A stretch of DNA of 64,000 bases from Stictocephala bisonia (GCA_035578905.1 JAQJVL010000309.1:573501-637500), one strand, 5' to 3'. Shown: positions 11,512-26,499, counted from the stretch's first letter. Notes: a model not told the origin generated them from the sequence alone. Numbers and translations are program-made.

Positions 11512-12494
11512 TTAAATAAAAGTGATTGAGCAAGGTAATATATTTTATATCTCCATTATATATTATTTCCAATCCAGGGCCATTATGGTTATTATTGTAA
11601 CATAAGTATTGTAACCTCAACCACACACCAAACATAATAAACTTACTTGATCTTTGCTTCAACTTCATAACCTTTGGTAACTTTGAACGTTATCTAGACC
11701 AGCCTTATCGAGGCTTCGAGTCGTTAAGTAACGTCAGGCCATAACAGAAACAGAATAACTGTCTGAAACGTCAACCCATCGAGAGTAACAGGTTACAAAA
11801 ATAACAGATTACTATAACACGTTATCAGAACATAATAGAATTACGTATCAGATTATGAAAAAAGTAACTGTAATTCCCATCTCTACTATAAACTTCAACA
11901 AAAACTCAAAACAAAATTGATACAAATCGAATCCAAGGCTAGCAGTACATTTTATATTGGGACTCGTCGAGTCAGCGATGTACTGGTAGCAGCTATATTA
12001 ATCATTATTTTATTAGTCACGGTGCCGGAACGAAACTGTTCTGGGCATTCTATCTCAAATTATTAAATCTTTTCAATTTCATTAGTTTACGTTCCATGCA
12101 TAGTTTATGTTACAGATTGAACATGATTTAATTAAATCTGTCCAAAATTGTCAGTCTTAGAATAGTTTTAGTCATGAACTTTTAAAGTATGGACCTGAAA
12201 TAAATGCAACTGTTAATTTCAAATATTGGTAAAAGTAGTTATGTAACGAAGTTTTGAAACGGTTTAATAACTGATTCTTTATGATCAGTTATCACGTTTT
12301 GTATGAATAACTAGTGACAGCTTATTTGGTCGTGCCTTCTTTATAATTAATGAGAATACTTTTCGCTGTAATCGCAATGACCGTACAATCGAGACTTGCG
12401 TGTGTGAATCACGAATCTGAATACATCGTGAGAACATATCATTCTTACATTCTTACATATGAGACGCCGACACAACGTTGTGCGTATTTTAAGG

Positions 12495-12725
12495 CGAATA
12501 TGAATGGTTTTATGAGTGTAGGATGAGTGTAGATGAGTGTAGTCTGGTTACTAACTGAGTTCAACTGTTCCTCAGAAAGGGCAATTTATTAATAGCCCAA
12601 CAGCCAGGGCAACTAAGGAACCTACAGCTTTACGTGGAATCCGAACCACGTAGTGCTGGTCTGATTTTCAGCTAATTGACAAGCCTGATGCTCAGTTATC
12701 TCCCCCACACAACATCCGCACAATG
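12495..12725 (-). mobile_element. tRNA-derived SINE
   Basis: On the - strand a clear B box GGTTCGGATTCCACG (12633-12647) follows an A-box-like region, then TAGTTGCCCTGGCTGTTGGG and a run of ACTCATC words at the 3' side. It is close to the copy at 25497-25745. It lies within the outer hAT element of nest 1. Confidence 0.7.
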
Positions 12726-13071
12726 ATTACCACCTGATATACAATGATACATAATATTGTATATCAGGTTATGAATACAATATTATGATCATATTTTAAA
12801 TACAGTTGTCTACATAAAATGATTATCTTTATAATCTACTATACAAATGGGACTTTGGTCTGGATTATAGTGTTTTACGCTCAAAGATATGGCAAAACTT
12901 GACTATTTTTTCAAGTTTTTTTTTAAATTCGAAAAAACAAATTTTGAGCTACTCGCACACCCCTAATTTAAATGATTATGTTTTCAGTACATTTGTGACA
13001 CCATTAAGTAATATATAATTATTAATACATAGTAAAAAATATATTCTGTTAATTTTTTTAAATTTGTTTAG

Positions 13072-13221
13072 GTGTTAGAGAGTTATTTGAACAAGAACCT
13101 CCTCCTCCACCTCGTAAAACTAGAGGAGAGCTAATGAAAGATATTGATGCAGATTATTATGGATATCGAGATGATGACGATGGGGTTTTATTGCCGATTG
13201 AAGCAAGAGAAGAGAAGAAAG
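13072..13221 (+). CDS. ISY1: ISY1 exon, second in window
   Basis: Follows a tttgtttag acceptor and ends at AAAG|gtagga. The two bases at its start complete the Gly codon begun at 301, and the last base starts an Ala codon finished at 29523. The product reads VRELFEQEPPPPPRKTRGEL then a D/Y-rich stretch (DADYYGYRDDDDGVLLPIEA), the same order as in other animal ISY1 proteins (VRELFE, PPPRKTR, YYGY, DDGV). This is the proline-rich linker to the acidic C-terminal half. It sits between two large mobile-element nests, about 106 bp after one and 125 bp before the other. Confidence 0.95.
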
Positions 13222-13365
13222 GTAGGAAGTGAATGAATAAATGAATTTATTTACACAAAAATACAGAAATATAAGTAAAGTAAAAGTACACAATATACAT
13301 AAATAATAAGAGTGGCAATAATATAAAAGAGAGTAGAACTAAAAATTAGGGATGGCTTGGTTCCT

Positions 13366-14067
13366 AAAGTAGGTTCTATCGGTTATTGATAAAAGAACTG
13401 GAATCGAGAACGATGGAAAATGCAGTAAAAAAGTAAAAGGGGAGATAGCTTTCATATCAGGAATGTTTCAGGAGTGAAAAGTGCTGATAAACAGAACAGT
13501 GAAAGGACAGTATATTGCCACAAGATAAACAAACTAACTTTGTCAGACCTCAAGATAAAAATATCCCCCTAAAGTCCCATTTCCCTATCAGTACTATCAT
13601 CATCTGAAAGAACAAATAACATTAGAATTCCAGAGGCAGTAAAGAGGAAGATTGTCCTTGCCAGCTGAGCCCCATCCTTGTTTATCATGACCCTTTCTTA
13701 TCACTTCCTGCCTGATAAAACACCTGATGGCAACATTCAGTTCTGTTTACAACTCATATTGCATTATGAATTTGATTATGCTTCTAGTTTCATTGTGTAT
13801 GATAATTAAAAGGTTTTTATAGTTAGTTTATTAAGATATTAGACTTCATTTATTTAGACATGCTATTAATAATGAAAAACATTGCATTTAATAAATTGCT
13901 AGCAAATATTATTGAATATTAAGATAATATTCTGTCAGCACAAGAAAACTGTTAATAATTTTTAGTATTTTTTATTATTATTATTATTATTAATATTTAC
14001 ATTTTATTTTAACTATTCTTTTCTTTTTGCAAAAATTTTAAGGATTAATGTTTTCAATTTCATTGGC
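13366..14067. repeat. Module Z, copy 1
   Basis: A 700-bp segment of hAT element 13347-22834 that recurs at 15568-21060. Shared words include GGAGATAGCTTTCATATCAG, GTTTCAGGAGTGAAAAGTGC, AATTAAAAGGTTTTTATAGT and AGATAATATTCTGTC. It ends where a TTAA element is inserted at 14068. Confidence 0.8.
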
Positions 14068-15950
14068 TTAACCCTGGATCGTGAGATGGAGCATAATTTA
14101 TGCTCCTCACATTGCTACCCAGAATCGTGAGGTGGAATATAATTTATGCTCCTGCATTAAAATCAATAAAACATATGTTTATCATCAAGCAAGCATGATA
14201 AAGTTGGTACCAATCTACGCAGAATGTTCTGATCTATACATTTCAGATTTTTAATAATTTTTTATGCAATTTTATTAACGTAGGAAAATGTGCAACAGCA
14301 AACTTCCGCTCGACGGAGGTCAGGAGCGGCGAAAAGGCCGATGTTTGTCGAATGACTGAAGGACAGTCATAAGACAGAATAATTCGTACCAAATATCAGT
14401 CTATAGGAAATGAAATACTCTTATCTAACAAAACAAATTGCTTTGTTTTAGCTGCATTGGGTATTTTACAAAAAATATTTTCGTGTACCCTTGTTTGAGT
14501 GTTTCTCTCAAGTTATTTCAGGCATAATTTATGCCTTTAATAAAAGTTTAGCTAATAAGTTATTTATTGAGATATAAACAAACAAAAAATTAGCCAGAAA
14601 AACAGAGAATTCATACGTCGATTGGTGCCGTATCGAGCGATTTCCGTGCAGTAAGTTGGCAATGGTCACGTGATAAGTTTTCTGTTCAGCCAGTACAAAG
14701 AGAACCCGGCAACGACTGTCAGTCGTCTAGGCCATAATGTTTTGTGTGCATCGGATTTTACTTGTCAATGTTTTATTCACTGTAATAATTATAAATTAAT
14801 ATTTGTACTAATAAAATTATGTATAATGTGTAGTGTAGTGATAGTGGAATGTGTTATAGTGGTTTATAGTGTAAAAAAATATCAGTAATAATAAACAAAC
14901 ATTAATTAGTTTTGATCTTTGTTTAGTATTATTGCACATAATGATAATCAGTACTATAAAAACAACAGTCTAGTATACAAAGAATGCTCAAATTTATCAA
15001 TATTAAAGGATCCTGGGATGCAGAACTAAATGAGTCAATATTTCATTTTATATTGTAGGCCTAGTTGTAAGTGTATTTCAGTGTTTATCTGACAGCTGTT
15101 ATATACTAATGTAGGTACTAGCCTAAACATTTATTTTTTATCTGATTTGAGCTAACAAAGTGTTCACATATAGGGTGTTAGTGTAGCATAATAAAAATAA
15201 TAATAATAATGTTTTAAAAAATAGTATGTACTAATTCTGTTCAATGTAAATTATTTGTTTATTTTAGTTACGCGACAACAATATGACGGTATGTTATTAT
15301 ATAGGTAGTGATAAAAGCTTATTTATGGCACTAAGGTAATACATTTTTTTATATTTATATTCAGAAATATGTGTTCTATCAAGTGTAACTGTCATAAATT
15401 CCCAAAAAATATTTTATATATTTTGTAATGTTTACAATATGCACTATTTTTGAAGTGCCGTTCACACAATTTGCGCACGCTCACTTATGGTGTTACATAC
15501 TTTTTGGAATACACTAGTCCCTCTATAATCCGGCCCTGCGCCAGTCCGGCCCCCTCAGTAATCCGGCCAGTTCTATCGTTATTGATAAAAAACCGGTTCT
15601 GGTTCCAGAAAACCAAAGGGGGAGATAGCTTTCATATCAGGAATGTTTCAGGAGTGAAAAGTGCTGATAAACAACAATGAAATAGCAATTTCTGACCAAA
15701 AGATAAACAAAATAATTTTGTCAGAAAATATCTGCCCACAGTCAGCCTATTTCCTTATCAGTTCTATCAGCACTTGAAAGAACAGATAACATTAGAATTC
15801 CAAAGGCAGTAAAGAGGAAGTCCTTGCAGCCTGAGCCCCACCCTTGTTTATACTTTCTTATCACTTCCTGCCTGAAAAAAAAACACCTGATGGCAACATT
15901 CCATTCTGTTTAGAATTTTGAATATGATTATGCTTCTAGTTTTATAGTGT

Positions 15951-18449
15951 TTAACCCAGAAACTGGCAGTCGTCGATTTAGCGACGACAGGAGCCGTAAT
16001 TCAAGTGGCAGTCGTCGATTTGTAGACGACACGACAGCACTCGGCATTACACTTATATAGTACTGTTATCGTTGATTTCCGATATAATCACGGTAGCAGT
16101 GGATAGATGAACATTCAATCTATCGATATATCGATGTTATAATGTCTTTTCTTTACTCGATGACGTTTTCATTATCTTGTTCTTCTCACAGCTGTTTTCA
16201 CTTCTTGTTTCCTTTCTGTTGCAGTCACTGTCGGTAGATCGTTTTGGTTGTCAAGGAAGTGATTATTGTTTACGTGTTTTATTTGTGTAAATGATAATAT
16301 AAGTTCTTTTATAATGTGCCAATGATATTAGCAGTGTATTTGAAATGAAAAAGGTTATATTTATGAGGTGATTTATAAATATTTATTCTATTTACAAAAC
16401 ATAACAATTATTATTATTATATTATATTGTTATTTTTATATAATAATTGTATTTTACTCTCTATTTGTTATTACAATAGGCCCTACAAGTTTATTTATTG
16501 ATCTGGAGTTATAACATTATTTTTTCTGTTTTATACTACCTTTACCAACAAATTGACAATTTTACGGTTTGCGCATGGTCGTAAATTTTGATTTTTTTTA
16601 CATAATTTATAAAAAAAATCTCTATAAAATTATATATTTTTCAAAACTAGACTAAATTTGCTACAAAATGGTCATCTTACAATGGCCATTTTCATTTAGC
16701 ATCACTGTTTCCAAGGTATGGTCCCACCCATTTTTCAGTATGTAAAAACACATTTATATGTACGTTGTACCGGGTCTTGGACCGGTACAGTTTCGTTTTT
16801 TCGTCGTTGTCTGCCAGGCTGCCTGAGATTCGCTTTTGCCCTGCGTTTCGCGTAGTTGGTAGCCGTTGGCCCAGTTCCGTTTCGTTCCGGTTTCCAGCAG
16901 CTTCGGTCAGGTTGGCCGTCTTCTAGATTGTTCGAGTAGTTCGAGTTTCTCTGGAGCCTTCGTCTGTCAGGTTGGCCGTCATTTTGTCTTTGGCTCTGCC
17001 TGCTGAGATTACTATGTTAGGCTAAGGTTCCCAAAACTCCAGGGTCCTTGAGTGGGACGTTCAGCCCTCAGCCTGTCGTCCGGGGAAAGTTCAACCTTCT
17101 GCACCGCCAACCTGGCCTGAGGACCATGTCATAGAACCTAGGTCTCGACTACGCTGCCATCCCTACATCTGGGTGTTGTTCTTCTGTCCTCAGGTCAGTG
17201 TGTTCCAGTTTTTGTTCCCGGCGGCTGAGCTGGGGGTTTTGATGTGGATTTTTTAATTTATAAAAAGAAAAACAAAAAGAAAAGGGCAGTGAAATATAAG
17301 AAAAAAGAAGAAAAAAAAAATCTGTGGAACTTTATGTGGCCTAGGCCTAAAAACCAGAAAAGTGATTTTTGCAACACAGCCATGGGGACTTAATTATTTC
17401 TTTTATTAAAGAGGGAAAAGCTTTTAAAATACCCAAAGATTTTTTTTGATGTTAATATTTATTTATATCTATATTTATTGTTATTTAGTTTAATTAGTGT
17501 ATTTGGTTGTTATATTTTTTTAGATTTTATATTTGTTAGGTCCCCATTGTTAAGTTATGTTATTTATTTATTTGTATGTTTAGGCCTAGTCATCGTTATT
17601 ATATTTTTTTATTAAGTGTATTAGGGGGGTTCTGAAGTGAATTTTTACTAGAACGGTACCGGGTTATATTTTTTTTTAAATTGTTTAATTTTTAATTTTT
17701 CACCAAAAGGGGATTATTGTTAACTTTTAATTCGGAGCTGCCCAGGGATTCCGGCTTACTCCCTGGCCCGGTGGAATCAAGGGATGTGTGGGCTAAATTG
17801 CCGGTTTAAGTGTTGTGATCCAAGAGTTTTCTAAATTTTCACTTTTATTTGGGGCTTAATATTTTTCTTACGTTTTGGGGTGTCTCAGGCTAAACTGCAG
17901 ATAGGCCATACAGTTGATTAATTGTTAAATTTTGGTATTTGTAGAGTTTGTGGTATGTATAGCGTTTGTTATTATTGTGTAGTATCTTGGTAATTTTAGT
18001 GTGTTGTTATTTATTTAATTGCAAATTTATATTGTGGCCTTCTGCCTTTTATGTTGTGGCCCTCTGCCGTTTTTGATTTATTTAAATTTTTGCTTGCTTG
18101 ATAATAAAATTAGTTTTGCTCAGCTGCCGAGTGTTATTTTGACCCTCCAACTGCCACCCGTGATCCTATCGCTCGACTTGTTTTGAGCCATCCCCCCGGT
18201 TGGCACGCTTCCCAGCTTTGGTGGGGGGGATGGGTCTCAACATATACCATAATAAAAATTTTATAGTTCAATATTTTCACATAAAACTTATACCATCTTA
18301 TTGCCTGTAATTTACTGAAAAAAACAATATATAACACTATATATTTGATAAAATATTTATTTTAAAAATAAGAAAATGTAATATCCTTGCGCGATCTTCA
18401 AAAATAGCCTGCCATTTAGGCCAAAAAGGCCTGCCAGTTCCTGGGTTAA
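15951..18449. mobile_element. piggyBac-like TTAA element (D)
   Basis: TTAA at 15951-15954 and 18446-18449, with ends CCCAGAAACTGGCAG and CCCAGGAACTGGCAG (opposite strand), a 14 of 15 match. Two small hairpins, GTCGTCG-ATTTAG-CGACGAC at 15969-15988 and GTCGTC..GACGAC at 16011-16030, lie inside the left end. The insertion splits module Z cleanly. There is no transposase frame; much of the interior is a candidate LTR. Confidence 0.85.
16766..18242 (+). mobile_element. Candidate solo LTR
   Basis: A block richer in GC than its surroundings, beginning TGTACCGGGTC and ending GTCTCAACA, so it has the TG..CA ends of an LTR. A poly(A)-type signal (AATAAA, near 18103) lies about 140 bp before the end, as in an R-U5 arrangement. 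No flanking target duplication was found and no primer-binding site or gag/pol is adjacent, so a solo LTR is only a possibility. Confidence 0.35.
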
Positions 18450-18514
18450 TAATTAAAAGGTTTTTATAGTAAGTTAAATATATTAGAGTTTCTTTGTTTT
18501 TTGCATTATTAATA

Positions 18515-20855
<2,341 letters not shown>

Positions 20856-22842
20856 TAATGCAAAACATTGCATTAAAAAAATGATAGGAAATATTATTGA
20901 AAAATACATTTTTAAGATAATATTCTGTCTGCACAAGGCAACTCTTAATCATTTTTACTATTATTATTTTATTTTTATCAATAGTTACATTTTATTCTTA
21001 ACTATTTTTTTTTCTTTTTTACAAAGTTTTAAAGGATTAATGTTTTTAATTGTAAGCTTTTTAACTTGTTTTTATGCATATGCAACAGTGTTATATAACA
21101 CCATTTCAACTGGTGTTCCATACTTTTCTTTCTTTGAAACTATTGTACATCTGTATAGGAAAAATTGGCTTTTTTAGTTACAATATACATTCTATTATGT
21201 AATTTGAGCATGTTTTGCAATTGAACTCCAGTAATCCGGCTTTTTCACTAATCCAACACGTATACATTGTCTGAATTGTGTCGGATTAATGAGGGACTAC
21301 TGTATTTTCATATATTTTACATTTTCTTGTAGCTAATAGATTGTACTAATAATGTAATTGTAGCATAAAATTATTCACACCCCTTATTTTTTTATTGTTA
21401 TGTAATTTTTCACAGAAATATTTCGTTTCCCTGGTAACATTTATTTATTTTATTATTTATCATTATCATTATTATTTATTTTATCATTTATTATTTTCCC
21501 CAACAAACTAAAAATATAAATATTTTTTTATGGGTACAATCTGATTATTTTTCCTAAACAACTTTTTATTGTCTATTCATTGGTGATTTTTATGAGTATT
21601 TACTTATACTATTTGATTACCTACATGATCATACTGTAACTTTACACATTTGTTTCATTTTTGCGCTTTATGAAAACAAAAAATTCCTGAAAAACCTAGT
21701 AGTTTATCTAAAATGTAACAACATATTATTATAGTGCACTAAATAATAAACAATTTGGTTATCTTGGAATTATTTACAAAAATGTTTAGTGCTCCTAAGG
21801 AATTGTTTCAATCTTTTCCTGACAATAATTATTTACTAAATTTTGTTTTAAGTTTTGATGGTGGTATGTGAATGTACAGTACATAGTATGTAAATGATAA
21901 CATTTACATTTGGAGCATATTTAGTATTTTTTATGATTTTAACAAAAAAGGCTTGCGAAGCGCAGAAAAAAGGACGTAGCAGTGAGGAGCACAATGGATC
22001 ATCCATTACTCACAATCTAGGGTTAATTAACATTTACCAACCCAGAAATAGTGTATTTGTGGTTACATTTAAAACAAAATCTATAGTTTCTAAAAACATC
22101 TATGGTATTACTGGCTGTTGTGTTTTATATGAAATTATGAATATAAGCATTTAAATTTTCTAAATTCAGTTTTATCGCCGACTAGGAAAAAACTACTAGG
22201 TCTAAATAGTTAATAACAAACTATAGTTTTTTTGTCAATTATTAACTGTATTATTATTTGTTTTTGTTATTAGTTGTCTTTGATGAACTAAAATTCATAT
22301 CAACCCATTAAATTAAGTTGTGATCATTTCAATCATCTATGTTGTGATTTGTGTTTTAAAAAGTTTAATTATTATACCAGACAAAAAAGGGCTGATTAAT
22401 TATTTTTTAACATTCTCTAGTCTTATAAATTTTTTTATTTCCTCCTAGGGAATTAATTCTGTAGTGTTTTATACTAATTTGAGCTATACATTCCAATTAG
22501 CAAAATTTTATACATTTAAAAAAAAAACTTTTAAATTTTCTTTGTGGTAAAATGTAATGAATCTTACCCTGAAAATAAATAAAATGTTATGATTTTTTAG
22601 CTTTTGTAAGTATGTCACTTTACAGATTTATAAGGTCCATTATGCTTCATATTGGGGAAATCCCCAAAATACTATGCACTGTTTTTAATGACTAGTCCAA
22701 ATTACAATGCCTGTTGATTCATGGCAAAGGTATTAGAAAGGTTTCTGAGACATACTCAAAAAGTACTCAGAACCGAGAACCAATTTAGTAAAGAACCGAA
22801 CTGAAAAAAAAAAAATGGAACTGACCCATCACTACTAAAAAT

Positions 22843-23100
22843 AACTAATTTGGTAAGTCGTACATTTACTAAATATGGGAGTAAGCCTACATGGGCTCGT
22901 TGGCCTGTGCATAGGCTTGAGTTGTTGATGTAAATACTAATTTTTATTGAATTTAACAGAAAAAGGGAAAATTATCAAATAAATTTGAAAGAGAATAGAG
23001 AGAAGAAAAATAAGTGTGTAACTGAGCAAAATTTTCCAGATTCTGACAGTTAGAATATTAATAGCCAAGTCGAGCAGAGAGCTGAAGGAACTGGAGTAGG
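22843..23100. other. Intron sequence between nest 2 and LINE-B
   Basis: Short AT-rich stretch with no recognisable feature. The 3' limit of LINE-B is not defined and may lie here. Confidence 0.4.
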
Positions 23101-23841
23101 CGAGGGCAAGGGTTAAGCGTCAGGTCCGTCCGTAATCAGTCGATATAAATGCCTCAGCCCCGTTAACAACCAACTCTGAGAAGAACCTATGAGTTCGACC
23201 TTTAAAAGTAGAAATTGAAGGTAAATGAAAGAGATTATAGTTACTAAAATATTTACAAAAATTACGGTATATACCATTAACTATATAAAAGGAGTTTGTT
23301 TTAGAAAAAGATTTATTAATTGCAATGTTGATATTCCTGTATTTGCGGCATATTTAGTGTTAAGCGAGTGGTTCACTATAAATAAAATTGAGTTGGCATA
23401 CTTAAACAAATGGATAAAAATGGTTTTTAAGTAAAGCTGGTAGACTGAAAGTAAAGCATATTCATTGAAAAGATTATTGGTAGGATACCATCTGGGTTTA
23501 CTGAAACCAAATTTTTAAATGCGTTTTTGAGTTATAAAAAGAGGTTGGAGTACAGATTTATGCGCTCCACTCCAAGCTATATTTCCAAAAGTAAGTAATG
23601 ATTGAATGTAGGCATAATAAGCTAATTTAATTTATTTTCATTTAAGATAAATTAAATGTATTGACGGATTTTGTTTTTTTTAAAGTTATATGTTCAGACA
23701 ATTTTAATCTATTGTCGAAATATACTCCTAAATACTTGTTAGATGAAACGCATTCTACTGATTCATATCCACAAATGGAGTTCAGGTAGTTTCCACAGTT
23801 GTGAATACTAATTTTTGTATGAGGACAATCTGAATTAGAGT

Positions 23842-24769
23842 TTAAAGCAATAGGTAAGAATTTTGTTTAGAAACATTCAATGAGAGACAATTTTTATTAA
23901 ACCATAGCTTTAAGACCATGAGGTCACTTTTGGTTTTGTTTTTGATATAGAGCCAGTTGTCTCCACGTGTTAGAAGCAAAGTGTCATCAGCAAAAAGAAC
24001 TAATTTACTGTGCAGATCTAATCTAGAAATTTTTATAATATAAATTAAAAATAGAACGGGCCCAAGTGTACTGCCTTGTATTACACTATATTTTATAGGC
24101 AAGGGGTCACTATTTACACTGCAAATAGAAACAACCTGGTGCTTATCCGAAAGGTAGCTCCGGAACCAATGCAGAGCATTAACTGAAACGCCAATTGCTT
24201 CTAATTTTGTTAATTTCTATCAAAAGCTTTTTTTAAATCTAAAAAAGAAGTAAGGGCTCTTGCTAAATGATATGCATTCATTATTCTCTTTAATAATATC
24301 GAACAGTGCATAAGTGATGTTTCTGTCATTCCTAAAACCATATTGATGCTGAGTTAGAATATTATAGTTATTTAGATAAGACACAAGCTGATCTTTGACT
24401 CTTTGAAGAACCTTAGAAAATATACTTAGGAAGGAAATCGGTCGGAAGTTATTTTTGTTGGAGGAATTATTTGATTTGTGTAAAGGAAAAATGTTTACTA
24501 ACTTAGAAACATCAGGTGCTTTAGCAGAAACATTAAGTACCTTTAGCAATGCTTAAATTTATCAGGTGAGTTAAACGAACAAGAAATTGTATGTTGTTTT
24601 TTAGGACGTAGGCTGATACACCTTCCAGACCCGGAGCAGACCCTCTCCTTAGTTGAGTGACATGGCAGACTACGTCAAGTTCTGTTATTGTATTAAAAGT
24701 AAATGAAATGTGAAGTCGAAAGTCTGAATCTCTCTCCAAAGTTTTTCCTCCAGCAATGATATTAGCCAA
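23842..24769 (-). pseudogene. LINE-B reverse transcriptase
   Basis: Three frames: 24769-24533 (LRRGSAPGLEGVSAYVLK, fingers), 24549-24220 (NFRPISFLSIFSKVLQRVKD, QHQYGFRNDRN) and 24102-23842 (VIQGSTLGPVLFLIYII, motif B; LVLFADDTLLL, motif C with the catalytic Asp pair). Motif A lies in the broken stretch 24219-24103. The pieces are out of frame with one another, so no functional enzyme is possible. Jockey/CR1-like by general pattern. Confidence 0.8.
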
Positions 24770-24879
24770 ATGCTGACCTTCAATAGCGAAAAATCTATTA
24801 CATTTATTAGCAACGTTTATTATTACATTGTTGTTTACAACTGCAGATCCTAATAAAAAAAACGATCAATATCAAAGGA

Positions 24880-25168
24880 GCTTTTACACTTTGTTCTGCC
24901 CACTGTACCTGTACGGTAGGGTGGTGGGTCAATACCACTGACACTGCGTATCTTTAATCAGCTGTCTTATATCCACTTTATGCTAACAACGAGTCAACAG
25001 CATTGACTGCGCAACAGCATTTAGCCCCCGTAAATGGGCTACACCCATTTATCGACTAGAAGAATTTTTTGAATCCTTTTAAGTTATTTTACATTGTATT
25101 TGACGCATTTACCTGTTCTTTAAGATCATGGAAATAAAGTCTATTGTCTATTGTCTATTGTCTATTGA
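24880..25168 (+). mobile_element. Retroposon fragment with TCTATTG repeat tail
   Basis: The block ends with AATAAAG followed by four copies of the 7-bp unit TCTATTG (about 25139-25168), a tail typical of LINE or SINE 3' ends. It interrupts the LINE-B linker. No Pol III box is convincing, so it could be a LINE 3' end or a SINE; the 5' limit is approximate. Confidence 0.5.
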
Positions 25169-25496
25169 CAAAGTCGCCGGCCAATTCATTAATAATGCCC
25201 CAAAACAGTTTTGCATTCTTTTCGCATTCATTTATTTATTTTTGTAATATTGCCTCTTGGCAAAACTTATAGATCTACTGAGACTTTGTCTGAGATCCCT
25301 GAATTGATTTTTAATTTTATTATTGAATGGTTGGTTTTATAACTTTTTACTTAATTTATTATGTTGTCTTATTCTATTAATTAAATCCGCAGATATCCAA
25401 GGTTTAATTTTTTTGTGCCCAATATTTTTGATAGTTACATGTTTTTTGAGGTTATAAGAGCAATTCCTATACTGTTCATTATTCATTTCTAAGATA

Positions 25497-25745
25497 CCGA
25501 TCGTCAAGATATGGGCGAACATGAGTGTGATGAGTGTAATCATTGTTACTATCTGAGTTTGACTTAACTCAGGAAGGACTATTTATTAATAGTCCAATAG
25601 CCAGGGCAACTATGGGCAAAAGGGACAGCTTTACGTGGAATCCGAACCACGTAATGTTGGTCTGATTTTCAGCTACTGACAAGTTTGACACTCAGTTCTC
25701 TCCTTGACTACCATCCAATATGGACACCCCAGACTTCTCTAGTTA
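25497..25745 (-). mobile_element. tRNA-derived SINE
   Basis: On the - strand a B box GGTTCGGATTCCACG (25634-25648) and the block AGTTGCCCTGGCTATTGGAC match the SINE at 12495-12725. The 3' side has ACTCATCACACTCATG followed by CCCATATCTTGACGATC, which is also found in the SINE at 49440-49712. It inserts within the LINE-B remnant. Confidence 0.7.
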
Positions 25746-26425
25746 TGTCCACGTAGATGGCAACCACTGAGTGGTCGCCATTTCGGTATTAAGAGATGTT
25801 ATTGATCTGAGTGGCGCAACTATTAACATCCTGACTAGTGATGTAGTACTATTTCAGGCAATAGATATTTTCATTTAAAACGGATTGATCAATGTAATAT
25901 GCAGTTGTAGGATTAGAAGAAGTAGTCGGAGAGTTAGTTGTAGTAATCGTAAGTCCTAAACTAATGGTCGGTAATACTTGTTTGGAACACAGCTGGTTTT
26001 ATATTATTTAAGTCATGGTAACGTAAAAGTATGTGGTCCAAACATGTCTCACTTCCACCAGTCACTCTCGTCGGTTTATCAATACACTGTACTAGTTCAT
26101 TTCCAAGTAAGCAGTTTAAGTATATGTCTGAAGGTGCGTCTGGGTCCATCAAGTCTAGATTCAAATCGCCTCTAAGAATTCATTTAATATTTTTATTCAT
26201 AGAATCATAGTAGTTTTCAAGTGCATTTGTAAAATTTTCCGTGTTACTATCAAATGTTTTATAAATTGCTAAGAGATCAAATTGTTTACTGTCAAAATAA
26301 AAATCCAGTCCAATACTGTTAACGTAACCTAATCTTCATGGATAGGCATCCACGGTCGTCACTATCACTAACAAATTCTAGGTCTTCGGGGGTTCGACCG
26401 CGTCACTGGGCTATGTACAAACATT

Positions 26426-26466
26426 GCCGACGTTTCGGCCACATTACAGTAGGCCATCCTCAGGGC
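26426..26466 (-). ncRNA. Hammerhead-like ribozyme motif
   Basis: On the - strand: GCC, CTGAGGA, T, GGCC-loop-GGCC, GAAAC, GTC, GGC. GCC/GGC form stem I, GGCC/GGCC stem II with an 11-nt loop, and GTC is the expected NUH cleavage triplet. Core strands CUGAGGA and GAAA are intact. One extra U lies between the core and stem II. Confidence 0.6.
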
Positions 26467-26499
26467 TGAGTCGAGTTCTGTGACAGTGATCATCTCACC

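Larger units (their letters stand above)
5071..11555. mobile_element. Head-to-head Penelope-like element fragment split by a LINE
   Basis: The left arm 5071-5335 (reading on -) and the right arm 5344-5474 plus 11417-11555 (reading on +) are inverted copies around a small A-rich centre near 5340. Each arm ends in a hammerhead-like motif followed by TAATATATTTTAT..CTCC. The right arm is cut by a LINE at 5475-11416; rejoining 5474 to 11422 restores the arm seen on the left. No Penelope reverse transcriptase remains. The assignment to Penelope-like elements rests on the inverted terminal-repeat layout and the ribozyme motif. Confidence 0.65.
4715..11884. mobile_element. Possible second hAT-like MITE inside nest 1
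   Basis: The left AGTGATGGGCATATTT and the right AGAGATGGGAATTAC (opposite strand) resemble the short ends of hAT MITEs. Both arms contain many GTTAC/AACGTTAT-like words (4715-5070 and 11560-11884). I could not find a matching 8-bp target duplication, so the limits are tentative. Confidence 0.35.
4428..12965. mobile_element. hAT-type element forming the outer layer of nest 1
   Basis: The left end reads AGGGGTGTGCC and the right end GCACACCCCTA, which are inverted copies. Both are flanked by the same 8-bp direct repeat ATTTAAAT (4420-4427 and 12966-12973), the target duplication length of hAT elements. The original element was short; most of the 8.5 kb is later insertions (Penelope-like, LINE, Tc1-like and SINE). 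No hAT transposase frame remains. The right end is only about 106 bp before the next ISY1 exon. Confidence 0.75.

Noticed and set aside
21894..22154. 86-codon frame across the right end of TTAA element C
   Set aside because: It crosses the element boundary at 22026, so it cannot be an ancestral gene.
23225..23434. 69-codon frame as a host gene
   Set aside because: AT-rich, no similarity known to me, and lies in an intron near the 3' end of LINE-B without splice signals of note.
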